Of a stretch of DNA of 64,000 bases, positions 35,278 through 42,562 are shown one piece after another. Numbering within the stretch: position 1 is the stretch's first letter; the number at the start of each line of letters is the position of its first letter. Source of the stretch: Nocardia araoensis NBRC 100135 (GTDB taxonomy: Bacteria; Actinomycetota; Actinomycetes; Mycobacteriales; Mycobacteriaceae); assembly GCF_000308435.1 (NCBI RefSeq), contig NZ_BAFR01000199.1:1-64000 (forward strand), given 5' to 3'. A program made the position numbers and the translations under genes. Under the pieces are notes generated by a model, which was given only the letters and a program-made list of their open reading frames with translations, was not told the origin of the DNA and did not search any database.

Positions 35278-36327
35278 ATGTCCAGACTCCCCACCACATC
35301 AGGTGCGAACGACGTGACCGACGCCGCGGTGCCCGCCTCGATGGTCGGGCGCCGGTATCGCAGCGGCGATCGCTACGAGGTCGGCCGCGAAAAGGTCCGC
35401 GAGTACGCCCGCGCGGTGCGCAACCATCACCCGGCGCATTGGTCGGAGGCGGATGCGGCCGACTTCGGCTACGGCAGGCTGGTCGCGCCGCCGACCTTCG
35501 GCGCGGTGCCCGGGTATCTCGCCTACGCCGAGGTGTTCGACACGCTCCTGCCCGGCTACGACTTGAGCCGGACCATCCAGACCGATCAGATGATCGAATT
35601 CCACCGCCCGCTGCTGGCCGGCGACCGCATCGGTTTCGAGATGTGCCTGGACTCGTTCCGGCACGCGTTCGGCGGCGACCTCATCGTCCTGCGCCAGACC
35701 ATCGTGGACCAGGACGATCGGCCGGTCCTCACCTCCCGGACCAGCTTGGTCGGGCGGGCCGACGAGGCCCTGCCGACCTGGTTCGACGCGGTGGTCATGC
35801 AGGGAGTACGCCCGGACGCGCGGCAACAGCGCCGCGTCCCGCCCCCGCGCTACGTCGGGGACGACAGCGAGCCCGCGCACCGCATCCCGCCCCCACCTGC
35901 GAGTCCGCGGGTACGGCGGTTCGACACCGTGCGCCCCGGAACGGAGCTTCCCGGACGCACCCTCACGGTGCGCCGAGGCGACCTGGTCAATTACGCCGGG
36001 GTGGCGGGAGACCCGAACCCCATCCATTGGAGCACCGACGCAGCCGCGAGGATGGGACTGGAAAGCGTTGTCGCGCAGGGCTTGTATACCATCGGGCTCA
36101 GTGTGGACTTGCTCACCTCGTGGCTGGGCGACCCCGGCGCCCTGCGCTCCTACAACGTGCGCCTGACCAATCCCGTGCACGTCGGCGCGACCGGCGGCCG
36201 GATCGAATTCTCGGGCCGGGTGAAACACCTGGACCCGGACAAACGCACCGCCACCATCGCGGTCACCGCCGAGCACGATGGACACAAGATCTTCGGTCGC
36301 GCGACGGCCGAGGTCGTCCTCGCGTGA
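35278..36327 (+). CDS. Fused (R)-hydroxyacyl dehydratase (HadA-HadB / MaoC type)
   Basis: 349 residues from ATG 35278. Residues 20-170 are a HadA/FAS1_DH-like half (MVGRRYRSGDRYEVGREKVR, LVAPPTFGAV). From about 230 on is a MaoC hot-dog half with the hydratase motif (DLVNYAGVAGDPNPIHWSTD: Asp and His present). In mycobacteria HadA and HadB are separate subunits of the FAS-II dehydratase; here they are one chain. It may serve fatty-acid or mycolate elongation or a catabolic hydratase step. A hairpin about 115 bp after the stop may be its terminator. Confidence 0.85.
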   Translation: MSRLPTTSGANDVTDAAVPASMVGRRYRSGDRYEVGREKVREYARAVRNHHPAHWSEADAADFGYGRLVAPPTFGAVPGYLAYAEVFDTLLPGYDLSRTIQTDQMIEFHRPLLAGDRIGFEMCLDSFRHAFGGDLIVLRQTIVDQDDRPVLTSRTSLVGRADEALPTWFDAVVMQGVRPDARQQRRVPPPRYVGDDSEPAHRIPPPPASPRVRRFDTVRPGTELPGRTLTVRRGDLVNYAGVAGDPNPIHWSTDAAARMGLESVVAQGLYTIGLSVDLLTSWLGDPGALRSYNVRLTNPVHVGATGGRIEFSGRVKHLDPDKRTATIAVTAEHDGHKIFGRATAEVVLA

Positions 36328-36441
36328 TCACACCCCCGTGGAAGCCGGCGGCATCGATGTGTTTGGGCCGGAGCAACGCGGGCACGTTGGAGGCGGAGTT
36401 CGCACCCGCCGAGATCGGCGGACGCGAACTCGGCACTCGAT

Positions 36442-36464
36442 CGAGCGGGCAACCGGCCCGCTCG
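36442..36464 (+). terminator. Hairpin downstream of the fused dehydratase
   Basis: Nine-bp perfect stem (CGAGCGGGC with GCCCGCTCG) around a 5-base loop, 115 bp after the stop and just before a small membrane ORF. It may terminate transcription or sit in the small ORF's leader. Confidence 0.4.
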
Positions 36465-36488
36465 CACCCGAAAGGACCGGTATCTGTC

Positions 36489-36653
36489 GTGGTTGTGCTT
36501 CTTGCTGTGATCGGCTCGGCTTCCCTTGCCGTCATCGCGGTCCATGCCACGGTCGTCGCCCGCAGCTTGGCCGAACTCCGCTCTCCGCGCCGCGATGGCG
36601 CGCTCCGAGCCGGCGAGCGGAACACCGCGCGGCTGACGGGCACCACGGTCTGA
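36489..36653 (+). CDS. Small membrane protein, hypothetical
   Basis: A 54-codon frame from GTG 36489: one hydrophobic helix (VVVLLAVIGSASLAVIAVHA) followed by a basic tail (LRSPRRDGALRAGERNT). AAAGGA lies about 13 bases upstream, slightly far for a ribosome site. Composition and codon use look coding, but there is no family evidence. Confidence 0.4.
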   Translation: MVVLLAVIGSASLAVIAVHATVVARSLAELRSPRRDGALRAGERNTARLTGTTV

Positions 36654-36888
36654 CCTTCCGGCGCCCCTTCCGCGCTCACCTCCGCGTCCGCCCAGGTGAA
36701 CACCGTCATGTCTCGGTCAGGTGGAGAATCGGATACGATCTTGGCTGCCTCTCGGTCCAGCAAGCGGCCGCTGAGACAGTCGGCGTGCGCTGGGGCCGCC
36801 CTTTGGTGATCGGAGGCCGGGTTGTCGGTGTTCGCCGACGACGGCGGTAGTGCTGTCACTCGTTCCGCCACATTTGCACCGGTGACCG

Positions 36889-38136
36889 GTGGTGCCCATG
36901 CGGCGTGACGGGGCCGAGGACGATCCCGAGGTGCTCGTCGGCGCGGATTGGCCGTGGCAGCAACCTTCGGTGCTCCTGATCGAGGACGATCCAGGGGACG
37001 CGCTGCTGGTGGAGGAACTGGTCCTGGACGGCGCTCCGGGCCTGCGGCTGGACTGGGTCCGGTCGCTGGCCGAAGCCGCCGAGCACCTCGCCTCCGCCGA
37101 GCCCGACTGCGTGCTGCTGGACCTGCATCTGCCCGATGCCAACGGGCTCGAGGCGGTGGAGCGCATCCGCAGCCACACCGACCAGGTCGCGATCGTGGTG
37201 CTGACCGGACTCGACCAGGAGCAGACCGGGTTGGCCGCGGTCGCGGCGGGAGCCCAGGACTACCTGGTCAAAGGCCGGGTCGAGCCCGAACTCTTCGGGC
37301 GTGCCGTGCGCTACGCCATCCAGCGCAAGCAAGCCGAGCGCACCAGCGCGGCCCTGCAGGCGAGCAATATGCGCGCGCAGGAGAACGCCCGGCTGGAACG
37401 CGGACTGCTGCCCACCCCGCTGCTGCGGGGACAGCGGGTCGTCGATGTCGTGGCGCGTTACCGTCCCGGCCGGGCTCATTCACTGCTCGGCGGCGACTTC
37501 TACGATGTCGTGCAGGACGCGGACGGCACGGTGCACGCCGTCATCGGTGACGTCTCCGGCCACGGCCCGGACGAAGCGGCGACCGGCGTGGCGCTGCGCC
37601 TCGCCTGGCGCACCTTGGTGCTGAGTGGGGTGACCGGCGCACGGCAACTGCGGTTGCTCGAGCAAGTGCTGCTGGCCGAACGCACCGGCAAACAGACCTT
37701 CGCGACCGTCACGAGCCTGATGCTGCATCCGGGCGACCGCCGCGCACAGGTGCTGCGGGCCGGGCACCCGGGGATGCTGCTGCGCTCGTCCTCCGGATTG
37801 ACCTGGGTGGAGGTGCCCGGCGGGCCTGCCCTCGGCTTCCTGCCCGGTCGCGCCGAGTGGCCGGTCCACGATCTGGACCTGCCGCTGGGCTCAGGGCTGA
37901 TGGTGTTCACCGACGGCCTGTTCGAGGGACGGGTCGGGACCGACCGGGAACGGCTCGGCGAACAAGGGCTGATGGAGGTCGCGCGCGCCGTGCGAGCCGG
38001 GGATCCCGATTGGTTCGTCGACGAGCTGATCGGCCGTGTGGAGGCACTGGCGGGTGCGTCCGGCGGTTTGGACGACGATGTCGCCATTCTGTATCTGCGA
38101 TGGAACAGCGACAGACAAGGACAGGACCAGAACTGA
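36889..38136 (+). CDS. Response regulator with PP2C (SpoIIE-type) phosphatase output
   Basis: 415 residues from GTG 36889; ATG 36898 is an equal alternative. Receiver domain: IEDDPGDALLVEEL, phosphoacceptor Asp78 in CVLLDLHLPD, Lys in YLVKG. A short coiled linker (RKQAERTSAAL) leads to an RsbU-like phosphatase: LLGGDFYDVV, GDVSGHGPDEAATG, MVFTDGLFEGR, DDVAILYL. Such proteins dephosphorylate anti-sigma-factor antagonists. First gene of a signalling operon: its TGA overlaps the ATG of the histidine kinase. Confidence 0.92.
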   Translation: MVPMRRDGAEDDPEVLVGADWPWQQPSVLLIEDDPGDALLVEELVLDGAPGLRLDWVRSLAEAAEHLASAEPDCVLLDLHLPDANGLEAVERIRSHTDQVAIVVLTGLDQEQTGLAAVAAGAQDYLVKGRVEPELFGRAVRYAIQRKQAERTSAALQASNMRAQENARLERGLLPTPLLRGQRVVDVVARYRPGRAHSLLGGDFYDVVQDADGTVHAVIGDVSGHGPDEAATGVALRLAWRTLVLSGVTGARQLRLLEQVLLAERTGKQTFATVTSLMLHPGDRRAQVLRAGHPGMLLRSSSGLTWVEVPGGPALGFLPGRAEWPVHDLDLPLGSGLMVFTDGLFEGRVGTDRERLGEQGLMEVARAVRAGDPDWFVDELIGRVEALAGASGGLDDDVAILYLRWNSDRQGQDQN

Positions 38137-39758
38137 TGACGACGACGACCGGACGACCGCCGCTCAGCGCGCGGTTGACCGCCCAGGCGTGGTTCCAGCT
38201 GGTGCTGGCCGCGATGGTGCTGGTGGTGATCATCGGCACGGTGGCGGGCGCGCAGGTGATCGCGCAGACCAATCGCGTGACCGATCGGCTGCTCGACAAG
38301 TCGCTGCCCGCGGCGGCCGAGGCCTACCGGTTGCAGAGTGCCCTGGTCGACCAGGAGACCGGCTTGCGCGGCTACGGGATCACCGCCGACCCGCAGTTCC
38401 TGCAGCCCTACCGGAACGGCACCCGCGACGAAGCACAGTCGGTTGCCCGCCTGCGGGAGCTGCTCGCCGACCGGCAGCCGCTGCTCGACGAACTGGACGT
38501 CGTGGAGCAGGCCGCGCAGCGGTGGCGCACCGAGTACGCGGAGCCGCTGGTCGCGGGGTTGGACTCCGGGTCGGCCCGCGGTATCGAGCCCACCACCGGC
38601 CGCGGTAAACCGCTGTTCGACGACTTGCGGAGGCGATTCGATGCTCAGAACAGCAGTCTCGCCGCGGCCATCGCGCGCGACGAGGACGAGCTCACGCACA
38701 CCCGCACGGTCCGTGACGCCGTGCTGGCCGGGATGGTGGTGGCGTTCCTGCTGACCGGCGTGCTGCTGACCGTGCTGGTCCGGCGCTTGATCGCCCGCCC
38801 CCTCGGGTCCCTGACGGACGCGTCGCTGCGGGTGGCGGGCGGCGACTTCGAGCATCACATCGACGTCCACGGCCCCGCCGACCTGGCGTCCGTCGCGAAC
38901 GCGGTGGAGAGCATGCGCCGCCGCATCGTGGCCGAGCTGGACTCCTCGCGGGCCAAGGAAGCCGCGCTCGCCGAGCAGAAAACCGATCTGGACCTGCAGG
39001 CCGTCGAATTGCGCCGGTCCAACGCGGAACTGGAGCAGTTCGCCTACGTCGCCTCGCACGACCTACAGGAGCCGCTGCGCAAGGTGGCGTCGTTCTGCCA
39101 GCTGCTGGAGAAGCGCTACGGCGACAAACTCGACGAGCGCGGCAAACAGTACATCGACTTCGCCGTCGACGGCGCCAAGCGGATGCAGGTGCTCATCAAC
39201 GACCTGCTCACCTTCTCCCGCGTCGGCCGCATCACCGACCGCACCGAACCCACCGGCCTCGGCCAGTCCCTGGACAAGGCCCTGACCAATCTGTCCGCGG
39301 CGATCGATGACACCGCCACCAGCATCCGGCGGCCGGACGAGCTGCCCGAGATCGTCGGCGATCCGACACTGCTGACCATGCTGTGGCAGAACTTGATCGC
39401 CAACGCCATCAAGTTCCGCGAGCCCGACCGCGCACCGGAGATCGAGATCACCTGCGAACCGGACGAGCACGGCAACGGCTGGCTGCTGTCGGTCTCGGAC
39501 AACGGCATCGGGATCGCACCCGAATTCGCCGAGAAGGTGTTCGTCATCTTCCAGCGGCTGCACAGTCGGGAGGAGTACACCGGAACCGGTATCGGGCTGG
39601 CCGTCTGCAAGAAAATCGTGGAGTATCACGGCGGCCGGATCTGGATCGACACCGATTACACCCGGGGGGCGCGCTTCTGTTTCACCTTGCGCACCGCCGA
39701 TTCCGACAGCTCCACCCGTACCCCCGAACTCCCCGTCCCCGAAGGAGCCACCGCATGA
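38136..39758 (+). CDS. CHASE3-HAMP sensor histidine kinase
   Basis: 540 residues, ATG overlapping the previous stop. Helix 1 at about 18-40, a CHASE3 extracytoplasmic domain (LVDQETGLRGYGITADPQFL), helix 2 at about 195-215 (AGMVVAFLLTGVLLTVLV), HAMP, a coiled coil, then the phosphoacceptor His308 in VASHDLQEPLRK. The ATPase has N-box NLIANAIKF, G1 DNGIGI and G2 GTGIGLAVCKKI. HDLQEPLR-type kinases are typical of phytochrome-like and osmotic or stress systems and usually pair with Rcp-type receivers, as here with the next gene. Confidence 0.93.
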   Translation: MTTTTGRPPLSARLTAQAWFQLVLAAMVLVVIIGTVAGAQVIAQTNRVTDRLLDKSLPAAAEAYRLQSALVDQETGLRGYGITADPQFLQPYRNGTRDEAQSVARLRELLADRQPLLDELDVVEQAAQRWRTEYAEPLVAGLDSGSARGIEPTTGRGKPLFDDLRRRFDAQNSSLAAAIARDEDELTHTRTVRDAVLAGMVVAFLLTGVLLTVLVRRLIARPLGSLTDASLRVAGGDFEHHIDVHGPADLASVANAVESMRRRIVAELDSSRAKEAALAEQKTDLDLQAVELRRSNAELEQFAYVASHDLQEPLRKVASFCQLLEKRYGDKLDERGKQYIDFAVDGAKRMQVLINDLLTFSRVGRITDRTEPTGLGQSLDKALTNLSAAIDDTATSIRRPDELPEIVGDPTLLTMLWQNLIANAIKFREPDRAPEIEITCEPDEHGNGWLLSVSDNGIGIAPEFAEKVFVIFQRLHSREEYTGTGIGLAVCKKIVEYHGGRIWIDTDYTRGARFCFTLRTADSDSSTRTPELPVPEGATA

Positions 39759-40198
39759 CCTCCGGCCAGCCCATCGACATCCTGCTCGTCGAGGACGATC
39801 CCGGCGACGAGCTGATGACCCGCGAAGCCTTCGAGGACAACAAGATCGGCAATACCTTGCACGTCGCCAGGGACGGCGAGGAGGCGCTCGAATTCCTCTA
39901 TCGTCAAGGGCGGTACCCGGATGCGCCGCGGCCGGATCTTATCCTGCTCGACCTGAACCTGCCCAAATACGACGGCAGGCAGGTGCTGGAGAAGATCAAA
40001 GCCGATCCCGATCTGTCGCACATCCCGGTGGTCGTGCTCACGACATCGGCGGCCGAAGAGGACATCCTGCGCAGCTACCGGCTGCACGCGAACGCGTACG
40101 TCACCAAGCCGGTCGACCTCGACCAGTTCGTCGCCGCCATCAAGCAGATCGATGACTTCTTCGTCCAGGTCGTCCGGCTGCCGCGCCAGACTCTCTGA
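39755..40198 (+). CDS. Rcp1-type single-domain response regulator
   Basis: 147 residues, ATGA overlap with the kinase gene. Receiver-only protein: acidic pair in LLVEDDPGDE, phosphoacceptor Asp66 in LILLDLNLPKYDG, Thr in VVLTTSA, Lys118 in VTKPVDLDQF. The YDGRQVL and ERD-like spacing match the cyanobacterial Rcp1 group that partners HDLQEPLR kinases. With no output domain it probably acts as a phosphate shuttle or by protein binding. Confidence 0.92.
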   Translation: MTSGQPIDILLVEDDPGDELMTREAFEDNKIGNTLHVARDGEEALEFLYRQGRYPDAPRPDLILLDLNLPKYDGRQVLEKIKADPDLSHIPVVVLTTSAAEEDILRSYRLHANAYVTKPVDLDQFVAAIKQIDDFFVQVVRLPRQTL

Positions 40199-40536
40199 TG
40201 GCGCTCGCCGCGGTGCCCCGGCCGCTTCCGGGGTCTGTGGCACAGCGATTTACGGTTGCACCGGCGCCAGGAAAGCCGTGGGTTCTCACGGACGGGACCG
40301 CGGCGATGAATGGGGAATGATCAACTGGGTATAGCTTCGGGCAATATGGCACACGCACGGCGAACACGACAGCCGAGCCCGATGGCGGTCCACCTGCTCG
40401 GCGTGGCGTGGGTACAGCGCACCGATCCCCGACAGGGAGGTAACGAGGTGACGGCGCATCGACGCCACTGGCAGGGCACGACGAGAACACCGGGCCGCGA
40501 CAGACGCAATCCGTCCCCGGCGGCTGGCGCGCGCTC
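40199..40536. other. Gap between the receiver and RsbW-like genes
   Basis: About 340 bp without a convincing gene. Transcription may run through or restart here; an AT-richer patch at 40308-40350 could be a promoter. Confidence 0.35.
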
Positions 40537-40956
40537 GTGAACGCGGGCGAGCGGGCCCCGCTACCCAACGCCGTGGCGCCGCTGGAGGTGGACTTTCCCG
40601 CCGAGGCGGTGCAATTGGCCACCGTGCGGCACGCCCTGCAGGAATGGCTCGCCCAGTGCGGCATGGCCGCGGCCCCGGCCTACGACGTACTGCTCGCCGT
40701 GAGTGAAGCGTGCACCAACGCCGTCGAGCACGGTCATCAGGGCGACGGCGGCGTGGTCCGCTTGCGCGCGTCGATCGACGGCGACGAACTGCGGGTCACC
40801 ATTTCCGACAGCGGCCGGTGGAAACAGCCCGATCCGCAGGCCGATTCGCTGCGCGGGCGGGGCATGCCGCTGATCCGCGCACTCATTCCAGAAGTCACCG
40901 TGACCACCGGCGATTCCGGCACGGTGGTCGAGCTGCGCACCCCCTTCTCGGGATAG
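40537..40956 (+). CDS. RsbW-like anti-sigma serine kinase
   Basis: 139 residues from GTG 40537. HATPase_c_2 fold: N-box SEACTNAVEHG, G1 ISDSGRW, G2 RGRGMPLIRAL, ending in TVVELRTPF. These bind a sigma factor or phosphorylate an STAS antagonist. Neither partner is adjacent, so they must be elsewhere. The PP2C protein two genes upstream would provide the opposing phosphatase, giving a partner-switching module controlled by a phosphorelay. It converges with the MerR-type gene. Confidence 0.88.
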   Translation: MNAGERAPLPNAVAPLEVDFPAEAVQLATVRHALQEWLAQCGMAAAPAYDVLLAVSEACTNAVEHGHQGDGGVVRLRASIDGDELRVTISDSGRWKQPDPQADSLRGRGMPLIRALIPEVTVTTGDSGTVVELRTPFSG

Positions 40957-40965
40957 TCCCTGACC

Positions 40966-41343
40966 CTAGGCCGGGCCCGACGGATCGTTGCGCGCGTCGC
41001 GTAGGCGGGTGTTGTCGGCTTGCAGCCGGTCGTTGTCCGCGTACAACCGGTCGTTGTCCGCGTGCAGGTCGGCGTTCGCGTCCTCCAAGTCGAGGATGCG
41101 GCGGACGCCGGCCAGGTTCACGCCCGTGGCGACCAAGTCGGTGATCCGCCGCAGCCGCGCCAGATCGTTGCCGCTGTAGCGGCGGGTGCCCCCGTCGCTG
41201 CGCGCGGGAGTCAGCAATCCGTGACGCTCGTAGAGCCGAAGCGTTTGCACGCCGATTCCGGCCAGCCCGGCGGCGACGGAAATGCCGTACACCGCTTGGC
41301 CGGGATCCGGCAGATGCCCCGAGTCGCTCCTGTCCTGCGCCAT
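40966..41343 (-). CDS. MerR-family regulator (HspR-like) with heptad-repeat tail
   Basis: 125 residues. MerR winged helix: YGISVAAGLAGIGVQTLRLY, ERHGLLTPARSDGGTRRYSG, DLARLRRITDLVATGVNLAG. The C-terminus is a coiled coil with three exact-length heptads (ADNDRLY, ADNDRLQ, ADNTRLR), encoded by three 21-bp tandem repeats at 41006-41068. Divergent from hsp20, so control of that gene is very likely, as for HspR and heat-shock genes. Confidence 0.88.
   Translation of the reverse strand: MAQDRSDSGHLPDPGQAVYGISVAAGLAGIGVQTLRLYERHGLLTPARSDGGTRRYSGNDLARLRRITDLVATGVNLAGVRRILDLEDANADLHADNDRLYADNDRLQADNTRLRDARNDPSGPA
41006..41068 (-). repeat. Three 21-bp tandem repeats encoding heptads
   Basis: Three in-frame 21-bp units (41006-41026, 41027-41047, 41048-41068) within the MerR-type gene. 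The second and third differ at only three or so positions. Each encodes one seven-residue coiled-coil turn. Such a tract can gain or lose units by slippage without changing frame. Confidence 0.8.
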
Positions 41344-41397
41344 CCATCCTCACTTCACTTCGGCCGACAGATTTCCTAGTTTAGCGCCTTGCACTCA

Positions 41398-41409
41398 ACT
41401 TCCTGAAGT
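41398..41409. promoter_or_regulatory. Candidate operator for MerR/hsp20
   Basis: ACTTCCTGAAGT is a perfect 12-base palindrome in the 145-bp gap between the divergent MerR and hsp20 genes. It differs from the HAIR consensus of true HspR but sits where a regulator of both would bind. Confidence 0.45.
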
Positions 41410-41488
41410 GGTACAAAAAATCTATGCCAGACAACAGAGGTTATCTGGCTCCTACTACGGAGAATGGAGTGATCTGGAGGTGGCGACC

Positions 41489-41908
41489 ATGCTGATGCGC
41501 ACCGATCCGTTCCGCGATCTGGACCGTCTGACGCAGCAGGTGTTCGGCACGAAGGCGCATCCCGCGGTGATGCCGATGGATGCCTGGCGCGCGGGCGAGG
41601 AATTCGTCGTGGAGTTCGACCTGCCCGGCATCGATCCCGAATCCTTGGACCTGGATATCGAGCGCAATGTGCTGACGGTACGCGCGCGCCGTCCCGAACT
41701 CGATTCCGGCCGGGAGATGATCGCCGCGGAACGAGCCCGCGGCGTGTTCAGCCGTCAGCTGTTCCTGGGCGAGAACCTCGATACCGACAAGATTCGCGCC
41801 GACTACACCGACGGCGTTCTCCGACTCACGATTCCGGTGGCGGAGAAGGCCAAGCCGCGCAAGATCGAGATCGGTCGCGGTAACGGGCACAAGGTGATCG
41901 ACGCCTGA
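41489..41908 (+). CDS. hsp20: Hsp20/alpha-crystallin small heat-shock protein
   Basis: 139 residues from ATG 41489 with GGAGG eight bases upstream; the longer frame upstream lacks a site. Alpha-crystallin domain: MPMDAWRAGEEFVVEFDLPG, LDLDIERNVLTVRARRP and the conserved GVLRLTIPVAEKAKPRKIEI end. ATP-independent holdase chaperone. The N-terminal FRDLDRLTQQVFG is typical of actinobacterial Hsp18-like proteins. Divergent from a MerR-type regulator. Confidence 0.95.
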   Translation: MLMRTDPFRDLDRLTQQVFGTKAHPAVMPMDAWRAGEEFVVEFDLPGIDPESLDLDIERNVLTVRARRPELDSGREMIAAERARGVFSRQLFLGENLDTDKIRADYTDGVLRLTIPVAEKAKPRKIEIGRGNGHKVIDA

Positions 41909-42008
41909 GCAGCCGTCGACCGCGAGAGTCGACCGCAATCGGAAGCGAGGTGATGTCGAAGCCAGTGATATCGAAACCGAACTGCGACGAGTGTCATCCC
42001 ACCATTCC

Positions 42009-42036
42009 GTGCGGGCCCGGAGTTCCGGGCCCGCAC
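42009..42036 (+). terminator. Terminator downstream of hsp20
   Basis: Perfect 12-bp stem (42009-42020 with 42025-42036) around the loop AGTT, 100 bp after the hsp20 stop. Confidence 0.7.
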
Positions 42037-42107
42037 GCTGCGGGAGCGAAAAAGGTTATCGCATAGAGGTTTTCTTGCGAACGGACCACCTGATGGAGCA
42101 TCCGATC

Positions 42108-42254
42108 ATGGCATCCACCGAAGCACGCGACCCCATGCTCGCAACGACCGAGACCGGAACCGGGGCTTCCGCCGAAGCCGCGATCATCTGGCCCGACCCG
42201 AGCCCGCTGGACAGCTGGTGGCGGCGGATCATGCACTCGGACCCGGCCGCGTGA
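42108..42254 (+). CDS. Small hypothetical protein
   Basis: A 48-codon frame (ASTEARDPMLATTETG, PDPSPLDSWWRRIMHS) with GGAG nine bases before ATG 42108; ATG 42093 is also possible. The two Trp and the proline-rich start look non-random, but no family is recognised. Confidence 0.35.
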   Translation: MASTEARDPMLATTETGTGASAEAAIIWPDPSPLDSWWRRIMHSDPAA

Positions 42255-42277
42255 TCCGGCCTCTATCCTTGACTTTC

Positions 42278-42535
42278 GTGACCGACCAGCCCCACCGCCA
42301 CCGTGCCCCGGCGGAATACTGGCGCCGCGGCACGGTGGTCTGGTTCAACATCGAGAAAGGCTTCGGGTTCCTGCAACCCGAAGACGATCCCACGCAGGTC
42401 TTCGTCGAATACACCAGCATCGAGACCACCGGATACAAATCGCTGCACGCCGGTCAGCCCGTGGTGTTCACCGCCACCATGCGCAAACGCGGCCCGGAAG
42501 CCACGGCGGTGCGCCCAGTGCCGCCCTATGCCTGA
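42278..42535 (+). CDS. Cold-shock-domain protein
   Basis: 85 residues from GTG 42278; GTG 42251 would add nine. The nucleic-acid-binding motif RNP1 appears as KGFGFLQPEDD, preceded by RGTVVWFNIE and followed by QVFVEYTSIETTGYKSL and GQPVVFTATM. It is a CspA-like fold with an N-terminal extension (QPHRHRAPAEYW) and a less canonical RNP2, so it may bind RNA more weakly than CspA. It converges on the GMC gene, 27 bp away. Confidence 0.85.
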   Translation: MTDQPHRHRAPAEYWRRGTVVWFNIEKGFGFLQPEDDPTQVFVEYTSIETTGYKSLHAGQPVVFTATMRKRGPEATAVRPVPPYA

Positions 42536-42562
42536 CCACGGCCACCGGCGCGGCCGAAGCGG

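Noticed and set aside
40308..40350. Alternative-sigma (GGGTAT) promoter before the RsbW-like gene
   Set aside because: GGGTAT is present near 40326 but no GTTT element lies at the proper distance upstream.
41343..41489. Classical HAIR element of HspR
   Set aside because: The CTTGAGT-N7-ACTCAAG pattern is not present; only a shorter palindrome at 41398-41409 is.
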